From the NCBI GenBank assembly GCA_027492445.1, contig JAPUES010000146.1:1-12408 (forward strand): 12,408 bases of DNA, read 5' to 3'. Below the pieces are notes generated by a model. That model was given only the letters and a program-made list of their open reading frames with translations. It was not told where the DNA came from and made no database searches. The stretch comes from Sporomusaceae bacterium. Its GTDB lineage: Bacteria; Bacillota; Negativicutes; DSM-13327. This document shows, one piece after another, positions 7,904-12,408 of this stretch. Every line of letters starts with the position of its first letter. The stretch's first letter is position 1. The position numbers and the translations under genes are program-made.

Positions 7904-7913
7904 AAAATTCACC

Positions 7914-8792
7914 TCAATTATTTCGAAGTAATAAGGACCTTACCAATTCTCGCAACACATCGGCTTCTGTTCTAAATCCCTCTAATGCACCTAAGGCAGT
8001 TTCTACCGTTTCCTGAGCAAGCTGTCTTGCTTCTTCTAAGGAATATAATGTTACATAAGTGGCCTTTTGGTTTCTAATATCACTACCAACAGGTTTACCA
8101 ATTATTTCTTGTGAACCTGTTACATCTAGAATATCATCCGTAATTTGAAAAGCCAGACCAAAGGCTTTGGCATACTCGGTCAGCGCTGCGACCTGCCACT
8201 CTTTCCCTCCTGCTAATTGAGCTCCCGCCTTGAGGGCCGCTTCAAATAAGGCACCGGTTTTCCCTTGATGCATCAGTTCAACAGTCTTAAGATCAATGGT
8301 TTTTCCTTCCGAAGATAAATCAATTACCTGGCCGCCAATCATCCCATAGGCCCCCGCTGCAGTACCAATTTCCTTAACAACCTTCACAATAACATTAGCA
8401 TCCACTGCTGGTTGAGATAACATGGTGGTAAAGGCCGCTGTCAGCAAGGCATCACCAGCTAAAATCGCCATGCCATCACCAAAAACCTTGTGGCTAGTTA
8501 GTTTGCCCCGCCGATAATCATCATTATCCATTGCTGGTAAATCATCATGAATCAAAGAGTAGGTATGAATCATTTCTAGGCCGCAAGCCACGTTTAGATA
8601 GTCAGTACCTTTTCCGCCCACTGCATCCGCCGCCGCCATAAGCATAATAGGACGCAGCCTTTTTCCTCCCGCAAATAAACTATACTGCATAGCCTCAAAA
8701 ATAATAGGTGGAAACACATTTTCATTGGGAATGAACTCTGCTAAGGCTTTCTCAATAATATTGCATTTATCTTGACAATATTTCTTTAGCAT
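7914..8792 (-). CDS. ispA: Geranyl/farnesyl diphosphate synthase
   Basis: This is a cytoplasmic trans-prenyltransferase that condenses DMAPP and IPP to geranyl and then farnesyl diphosphate, the precursor of undecaprenyl phosphate and quinone side chains. The 292 residues are usual. It has GKRLRP at 43-48, the first Asp-rich motif DDLPAMDND at 83-91 (DDx4D, the bacterial type) and the second Asp-rich motif DDILD at 219-223, with GGQVIDL at 153-159. The short-chain product is inferred from the bacterial DDx4D motif in the SLIHDDLPAMD context. The start ATG 8792 overlaps the end of xseB by seven bases and follows a GGGGGA ribosome binding site, implying coupled translation. The xseA-xseB-ispA order is common in bacteria. 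Confidence 0.96.
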   Translation of the reverse strand: MLKKYCQDKCNIIEKALAEFIPNENVFPPIIFEAMQYSLFAGGKRLRPIMLMAAADAVGGKGTDYLNVACGLEMIHTYSLIHDDLPAMDNDDYRRGKLTSHKVFGDGMAILAGDALLTAAFTTMLSQPAVDANVIVKVVKEIGTAAGAYGMIGGQVIDLSSEGKTIDLKTVELMHQGKTGALFEAALKAGAQLAGGKEWQVAALTEYAKAFGLAFQITDDILDVTGSQEIIGKPVGSDIRNQKATYVTLYSLEEARQLAQETVETALGALEGFRTEADVLRELVRSLLLRNN

Positions 8793-9052
8793 AGATCGTC
8801 CCCCTTTAGTTCTAATGGTTTCTCCGTTATTTTCCCCTGGTCTTCCATTAAAATTTTATCAATTTGCTGTTCCGCGTAATTCAATTTAGTTAAACAAGCT
8901 TTCGATAAGGTTACTCCTTCTGCAAAATTATCTAAGGAATCTTCTAAGGACAATTCTCCTCGTTCTAATTGCTTTACAATGGTTTCTAATTTTTCTAAGG
9001 CATCTTCAAAAGAAATATTCTCCCCGTTATCCTTCTTCTTGCTCTTTGCCAT
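8786..9052 (-). CDS. xseB: Exodeoxyribonuclease VII small subunit
   Basis: XseB is the small helical subunit; several copies bind the C-terminal coiled coil of each XseA in exonuclease VII, which degrades single-stranded DNA from both ends. The protein has 88 residues. The conserved core SFEDALEKLETIVKQLERG (about 14-32) is followed by SLEDSLDNFAEGVTLSKAC, the family signature helices. The Lys-rich N terminus is slightly longer than the shortest homologues. The start ATG 9052 lies inside the xseA coding end (26-base overlap), with GGAGGG upstream inside xseA, so the two subunits are probably translated in a coupled way. Confidence 0.95.
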   Translation of the reverse strand: MAKSKKKDNGENISFEDALEKLETIVKQLERGELSLEDSLDNFAEGVTLSKACLTKLNYAEQQIDKILMEDQGKITEKPLELKGDDLC

Positions 9053-10253
9053 ACTGTCCCTCCTGCACTTGAATGACTTTTACATTCATCATTCCTTGAT
9101 TTAGAATTACTTCTAGCTGTTGCCCTATTTTTATATTATTAGTATCTTTGACTACTTGTGCTTTTTCGTCACGTACAATACTATAACCCCGTGCTAGCAC
9201 TCCAAGGGGATTGAGTATTGCCATCTTTTGCGTAGCCATTTCAAATTGATGTTGCTTACCCATTATGATTTGCTGGATTGCTTTTTCTAGACCTTGCATA
9301 GAACGGTCTAACATTTGTTGCCGAATGGCAAGAAACTCATGGGGATAAAGAAATACTTTGCTCTTAGCCCCTTGTTCTACCCGTAGCCGATAATTTTTGA
9401 CAACACTACGAATGTTGTTTTCTAGCACATTTTTTAAAGTAGTTACATACTTAGTAAGCTCTCGTACATCAGGAACAACAAATTCCGCTGCCTGGGATGG
9501 GGTCGCAGCTCTTACATCTGCCACAAAATCCGTTAAAGTATAATCCGTTTGGTGGCCTACCGCTGAAACAATAGGAACTCTAGATGCAGCAATAGCGCGA
9601 ACGACTCGTTCATCATTAAATGCCCATAAATCCTCAATAGAACCACCGCCACGGCCGAGAATAATAACGTCTATATTTCCTACTTTATTTAGCACTTCAA
9701 TCCCATGTACAATTTCTAGCGGCGCCTCTACTCCTTGTACTACTACGGGAAATAGCTTTAATACAATACCAGGATGCCGCCTTTTTGCTACCGTTATAAT
9801 ATCCCTCAGTACGGCACCCGTCGGCGAAGTCACAATCCCTACCCTTTGGGGCAAAAGCGGTAAAGGCTTCTTACGGTCATCGTCAAATAAGCCTTCTGCC
9901 TCTAACTTTTCTTTTAGTTGAGCGAAGGCGAGACTGAGTTCACCAATACCTTCTGGTACTAATTGCTGGGCATATAATTGGTATTGTCCATCCCGTTCAA
10001 ATACGGTAATCTGCCCTCCAGCAATGACTTTCATGCCATCTTTGGGTTCAAACTTTAGATACTGGGAACGGCTTTTAAACATCACCGCTTTCATTGTAGC
10101 ATTACTATCTTTTAAGGTGAAATAACAATGCCCTGAATAATGCTTTTTAAAGTTTGAAATTTCTCCGCGCACAAAGACCGCAGCCGTTTTAGCATCCGAA
10201 TCTAATAACTGTTTTATGTATTTTGTAATTTCACTGACACTAACGATATTCAT
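9027..10253 (-). CDS. xseA: Exodeoxyribonuclease VII large subunit
   Basis: XseA is the catalytic subunit of exonuclease VII, which trims single-stranded DNA in mismatch repair and removes trapped protein-DNA adducts. The 408 residues comprise an N-terminal OB-fold (about 3-100, VFVRGEISNFK at 26-36) and the catalytic domain with VTSPTGAVLRD (141-151), GRGGGSIEDLWAFNDE (200-215) and SAVGHQTDYTLTDFVAD (230-246). A helical coiled-coil tail follows (about 265-345), then a C-terminal segment with LARGYSIV. ATG 10253 is preceded by AAGGTGAT. It starts 35 bases after an intrinsic terminator, and I see no convincing promoter in that gap, so expression may depend on read-through, possibly helped by antitermination. 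Confidence 0.96.
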   Translation of the reverse strand: MNIVSVSEITKYIKQLLDSDAKTAAVFVRGEISNFKKHYSGHCYFTLKDSNATMKAVMFKSRSQYLKFEPKDGMKVIAGGQITVFERDGQYQLYAQQLVPEGIGELSLAFAQLKEKLEAEGLFDDDRKKPLPLLPQRVGIVTSPTGAVLRDIITVAKRRHPGIVLKLFPVVVQGVEAPLEIVHGIEVLNKVGNIDVIILGRGGGSIEDLWAFNDERVVRAIAASRVPIVSAVGHQTDYTLTDFVADVRAATPSQAAEFVVPDVRELTKYVTTLKNVLENNIRSVVKNYRLRVEQGAKSKVFLYPHEFLAIRQQMLDRSMQGLEKAIQQIIMGKQHQFEMATQKMAILNPLGVLARGYSIVRDEKAQVVKDTNNIKIGQQLEVILNQGMMNVKVIQVQEGQYGKEQEEG

Positions 10254-10288
10254 AAATCACCTTCATATGGTAATAGATTCTAACTTCG

Positions 10289-10312
10289 AAAAAAAACCAG
10301 ACATAAGTCTGG
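10289..10312 (-). terminator. Intrinsic terminator between the 44-codon gene and xseA
   Basis: CCAGAC (10312-10307), a four-base loop and GTCTGG (10302-10297) form a 6 bp stem directly followed by eight U residues (10296-10289). It lies 12 bases after the stop of the small membrane-protein gene, marking the end of the asp23-nusB unit or an attenuation point. Confidence 0.85.
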
Positions 10313-10324
10313 ATAGAGTGTAAT

Positions 10325-10459
10325 CTAGGGATAATCTATATATTGGCGAGTGATATACCCCCCAATTCCTCCCACGGCAAACCAAAAGAGACTTCCTGGT
10401 GGTAGTAGAGAACCTAGAAAGGCCCCCATAGAAGCCCCTAGTAAAACATATTTCAGCAT
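10325..10459 (-). CDS. Small two-helix membrane protein, 44 aa
   Basis: I do not recognise a named family. The open frame starts MLKYVLLGASMGAFLG and ends RQYIDYP before TAG. It reads as two hydrophobic helices (about 4-19 and 24-38) joined by a SLLPPGS turn, with small-residue packing motifs GASMGAFLG and GGIGGY. Support that it is real comes from a near-perfect ribosome binding site GGAGGTG (10471-10465) five bases before ATG, hydrophobic composition with no rare-looking stretches, and a terminator shortly after the stop. It begins 81 bases after nusB and is likely cotranscribed with it. A longer overlapping open frame (10263-10475) runs through the terminator and has no such signals. Function is unknown; an inner-membrane accessory of the Asp23 envelope module is one guess. 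Confidence 0.75.
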   Translation of the reverse strand: MLKYVLLGASMGAFLGSLLPPGSLFWFAVGGIGGYITRQYIDYP

Positions 10460-10540
10460 AACAGCACCTCCGCATAGCTCTTTCTTATGTATCATATGCG
10501 AAGTTATTTTTTATTGTTCTCAAAAACGTAGGACTAGTAC

Positions 10541-10951
10541 TTATTCAGTCTTTTTCTTAACTAAGGCCCCTAAAATCCCATTTACAAAGCGACTAGATTC
10601 TTCTGTACCAAAAAGTTTTGCTAGTTCTATCGCTTCATTTATCACCACATTCGGTGGTAATTCTTCCGTACCAAAATTCATTTCATAAATAGCAATTCTA
10701 GCAATATTGCGATCGATGCCAGCCATACGATCAAGCTTCCATTCATTAGAAATTTCCATAATAACAGCATCAATTTCCGTTAGGTGCTCTTTCGTACCCG
10801 TAACAAGATACTCCGCATATTCTTTTGTATTGCCAGCTAGATTATTATTTTCACTTAATACCGCTTGTAAGGCTTCATTCTTATCGGCAGCATTGTAGTC
10901 TAATTGAAATAAAGTTTGTAATGCCATTTCTCGTGATTTTCTGCGACTCAT
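10541..10951 (-). CDS. nusB: Transcription antitermination factor NusB
   Basis: NusB with NusE (ribosomal protein S10) binds the boxA RNA of rRNA leaders and supports processive antiterminated transcription. The 136-residue all-helical protein starts with the Arg-rich RNA-binding segment SRRKSREMALQTLFQLDY (2-19). The C-terminal half has the family hallmarks DRNIARIAIYEM (about 80-91), PPNVVINEAIELAK (98-111) and SRFVNGILGAL (about 120-130). ATG 10951 is preceded by AGAGG. It follows the DUF2273 gene by 41 bases with no terminator between, as in many Firmicutes where nusB sits directly after asp23-type genes. Confidence 0.97.
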   Translation of the reverse strand: MSRRKSREMALQTLFQLDYNAADKNEALQAVLSENNNLAGNTKEYAEYLVTGTKEHLTEIDAVIMEISNEWKLDRMAGIDRNIARIAIYEMNFGTEELPPNVVINEAIELAKLFGTEESSRFVNGILGALVKKKTE

Positions 10952-10992
10952 AATTTTCCTCTTTTCTAAATATAGCCTATTTTGTTTTTAGC

Positions 10993-11220
10993 TTATCGGT
11001 AATAACCAGGTGGTAATAGTTTCCCCAAAATATCCATAATATCCTCTTTTTCATCAATTTTTTTACCAACGACATAGCCTGCAATCATACAAAGCATCAC
11101 AAACATGGTCTGGAAAAAACCAAATAAAAGAATGAAAACGCCAAGGAACATCCCTACCAGGATACCTGTGATTTTCCCACTATGACTCTGCCATATTTCT
11201 GCTAGCAATTCATAATTCAT
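10993..11220 (-). CDS. DUF2273 small membrane protein of the Asp23 cluster
   Basis: This 75-residue protein belongs to the DUF2273 family, found almost always beside asp23 and amaP in Firmicutes. Its molecular role is not established. Two hydrophobic helices (about 17-35 and 37-52) are followed by the family-typical charged segment VGKKIDEKEDIMDILGKLLP (51-70). ATG 11220 has AAGGGGTG just upstream, overlapping the end of amaP; the genes are 11 bases apart, so translation is probably coupled. Context suggests it helps place the Asp23-AmaP assembly at the membrane; that is inference. Confidence 0.88.
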   Translation of the reverse strand: MNYELLAEIWQSHSGKITGILVGMFLGVFILLFGFFQTMFVMLCMIAGYVVGKKIDEKEDIMDILGKLLPPGYYR

Positions 11221-11231
11221 AGTATCACCCC

Positions 11232-11771
11232 TTATTCCACTCGCTGCTTGGTTTTAAAATCATTGGAAATATTCTCAACTAGTACCTGTACATCCACCAC
11301 TTCAACGCCCACTGTATTTTTTATATATGCATGAACTTTTTCCTGTAGTTCTGCTGACACGCTTGGCACATGAACTTCTGGGCTGACAACGGTTTTAAGA
11401 GAAACCTTCAGTCCTTGTCCATCATGCTTGACGCTTACTTTCACACCCCGTACCCCACGTGTATGGCGCGCTGTTTTTTCCACAAGATTTTTTATAGCAT
11501 CTAGTGAAATGTGTACATCTCCCATCTCATTATGATGAACAATAGTATCTTTTATACGACGAGAACGCATTCCTGCTAATAATAATCGAATACTCACAAG
11601 TAAAAAAACAGCTCCTACCAAACCAGCTTCCCATTGTCCGCTGATCTGTGAAATACTTGTCCCAACATCGTCCAAAGAAATCAGGCGCAACGAAAGTAAA
11701 ATTACGCCGATTGATAAAAAGGTCAAAAACAAAGTATAAATAGATAAAATAATGCGATCAACAATCCCCAT
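11232..11771 (-). CDS. amaP: Alkaline shock response membrane anchor protein AmaP
   Basis: AmaP anchors Asp23 to the cytoplasmic membrane in Staphylococcus aureus and related Firmicutes. The 179 residues include two membrane segments (about 8-30 and 49-67), a basic stretch RSRRIK (69-74), and a cytoplasmic C-terminal domain (about 83-167) that is itself Asp23-like: VHVPSVSAELQEKVHAYI followed by VGVEVVDVQVLVENI. The same pattern occurs in the neighbouring Asp23, so the anchor carries a divergent copy of its partner's fold. ATG 11771 has AAGGAG seven bases upstream (11779-11784). The gap after asp23 is 49 bases and holds no terminator. Confidence 0.92.
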   Translation of the reverse strand: MGIVDRIILSIYTLFLTFLSIGVILLSLRLISLDDVGTSISQISGQWEAGLVGAVFLLVSIRLLLAGMRSRRIKDTIVHHNEMGDVHISLDAIKNLVEKTARHTRGVRGVKVSVKHDGQGLKVSLKTVVSPEVHVPSVSAELQEKVHAYIKNTVGVEVVDVQVLVENISNDFKTKQRVE

Positions 11772-11820
11772 AGTATAACTCCTTCCTAGAATGCTCTTAC
11801 TGCAACGTATCTATGTTTTT

Positions 11821-12222
11821 TTAACGTACGCGAATATCTTCGTCTTTATTCTCCAGAATAAAACCAACGCCTTGCACGTGAACGTTCACCTCAACAACAT
11901 CAAGGCCCGTCATGGATTCAATGCCGCGTTTTACATTTTCTTGTACGCGAAGGGCAATATCTGGTATACGTACACCATATTCTACAATAATATATAAATC
12001 AACTGCTGCTTCTCGTTCGCCAACCTCTACTTTAACACCCTTTGCCAAATTTTTCTTACCAAGCATTTCTGCAATGCCACCAACCAAACCTGCGCTCATG
12101 CCTGCTACACCAGAAATTTCAGTAGCCGCCATACCAGCAATAATTCCTACAACTTCGTCAGCGATACGAATTGAACCAACGTCATTATTTTCTATTTTTT
12201 CAATGCGTTCTCGTTTTTCCAT
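11821..12222 (-). CDS. asp23: Asp23/Gls24 family envelope stress response protein
   Basis: Asp23 is an abundant cytosolic protein that assembles under the membrane through AmaP and responds to cell-envelope stress. The 133 residues contain the DUF322 domain: GSIRIADEVVGIIAGMAATE (16-35), a Gly-rich helix region (36-60), then KVEVGEREAAVDLYIIVEYG (64-83) and VRIPDIALRVQENVKRGIE (84-102) with the closing strand VVEVNVHVQGV. ATG 12222 is chosen because GGGAGG lies seven bases upstream (12230-12235). A longer frame from 12321 would run through the promoter and has no ribosome binding site. It is the first gene of the unit that continues to nusB. Confidence 0.95.
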   Translation of the reverse strand: MEKRERIEKIENNDVGSIRIADEVVGIIAGMAATEISGVAGMSAGLVGGIAEMLGKKNLAKGVKVEVGEREAAVDLYIIVEYGVRIPDIALRVQENVKRGIESMTGLDVVEVNVHVQGVGFILENKDEDIRVR

Positions 12223-12270
12223 TGACAAACCTCCCACAAAGATACTTCTTCTAAAATATATTTTTAACGT

Positions 12271-12283
12271 TACTATTATAGTA
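12271..12283. promoter_or_regulatory. Palindrome at the predicted asp23 transcription start
   Basis: TACTATTATAGTA is a perfect inverted repeat around a central base, placed at about -1 to +12 of the predicted start. Part of it, CTATTATAG (12273-12281), is repeated exactly at 12287-12295, over the -10 element. It could be an operator, a second -10 hexamer without a good -35, or chance in AT-rich DNA. Confidence 0.35.
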
Positions 12284-12288
12284 CCCCT

Positions 12289-12317
12289 ATTATAGCAAAG
12301 CTTTTCCATATTTACAA
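12289..12317 (-). promoter_or_regulatory. Sigma-A promoter of the asp23 operon
   Basis: On the minus strand TTGTAA (12317-12312) and a perfect TATAAT (12294-12289) are separated by the ideal 17 bases. The start would be near 12282, giving an untranslated leader of about 60 bases. It lies just after the upstream gene's terminator, as expected for the first promoter of a new unit. Confidence 0.82.
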
Positions 12318-12322
12318 ACAAT

Positions 12323-12352
12323 CATAAGAAAAGACTTGGTTTATGCCAAGTC
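12323..12352 (-). terminator. Intrinsic terminator of the gene upstream of asp23
   Basis: On the minus strand GACTTGG (12352-12346), a six-base loop and CCAAGTC (12339-12333) form a 7 bp stem followed by TTTTCTT. It closes a minus-strand transcript arriving from beyond the window and insulates the asp23 promoter. Confidence 0.75.
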
Positions 12353-12408
12353 ATCAGACGCAGGCAGAAGCCTTAGTCGTTCTTACTTGGAATCAAGAAA
12401 GTGTTATA
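12323..12408 (-). repeat. Right copy of the terminator-bearing repeat
   Basis: The core at 12368-12394 matches the left-end core at 23 of 27 bases, in inverted orientation. This copy has about 17 extra bases (including CTGCCTGCGTCTG) between the core and the CTTGG/CCAAG hairpin. Reading the minus strand from the edge gives YNTFLIPSKND and a TAA at 12375-12373, possibly the end of the upstream gene; too little is visible to name it. Confidence 0.5.

Noticed and set aside
10263..10475. Minus-strand open frame of 70 codons between nusB and xseA
   Set aside because: It is the wrong frame of the 44-codon gene. It starts upstream of the GGAGGTG site, runs through the terminator hairpin and U-tract, and has low-complexity Arg/Cys/Ser composition unlike a conserved protein.
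10325..11220. LLPPG shared by the DUF2273 protein and the 44-residue protein
   Set aside because: Five residues at a helix boundary in two membrane proteins is too short to argue common origin.
12223..12321. 33-codon N-terminal extension of asp23
   Set aside because: It would translate the -10 element and leader, has no ribosome binding site, and precedes the recognisable Asp23 domain; ATG 12222 has a strong site.
1..12408. CRISPR arrays, tRNA or rRNA genes, insertion sequences, prophage or defence genes
   Set aside because: No regularly spaced repeats, cloverleaf sequences, transposase or phage motifs were seen; coding space is filled by housekeeping genes.

Overview
The window is a compact run of chromosomal housekeeping genes, all transcribed from the minus strand, so the first gene transcribed is at the high-coordinate end. 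An alkaline shock module (asp23, amaP, DUF2273) leading into nusB, xseA, xseB, ispA, a DUF212 gene, dxs, tlyA, nadK, argR and recN, and ending at spoIVB, is a layout typical of endospore-forming Firmicutes. The AT-rich DNA, strong AGGAGG-type ribosome binding sites, frequent GTG/TTG starts and the sporulation protease SpoIVB fit that. The asp23-amaP-DUF2273-nusB order would suit a clostridial or Negativicutes-type (Sporomusa/Pelosinus-like) spore former, but the genus is inference.

Region by region, in transcription order. At 12408-12300 is the 3' end of an unseen minus-strand transcript, with an intrinsic terminator inside a repeat. A good sigma-A promoter (12289-12317) then drives asp23, amaP, the DUF2273 gene, nusB and a 44-codon membrane-protein gene (10325-10459), and an intrinsic terminator follows at 10289-10312. 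Next come xseA, xseB and ispA, which overlap one another, followed by a DUF212 membrane protein gene. A promoter at about 7407-7412 precedes dxs, tlyA (ATGA overlap), nadK, argR and recN, and a strong terminator is embedded in the recN 3' end. spoIVB stands alone and has its own terminator overlapping its last codons. At 1-51 is the end of an unseen convergent plus-strand unit.

Functionally the window links envelope stress (Asp23 scaffold), transcription antitermination (NusB), DNA repair (ExoVII, RecN), isoprenoid supply (Dxs makes DXP, IspA makes farnesyl diphosphate), rRNA methylation (TlyA), NADP supply (NadK), arginine control (ArgR) and sigma-K checkpoint signalling (SpoIVB). Every long stretch is accounted for and no gap exceeds 300 bases. 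I see no rRNA, tRNA, CRISPR array, insertion sequence or prophage gene.

I did not find an exotic new system. The points most worth a second look are the 44-codon gene between nusB and xseA, the related terminator-bearing repeats in inverted orientation at the two ends, the way terminators are folded into the ends of recN and spoIVB, and a palindrome on the predicted asp23 transcription start.
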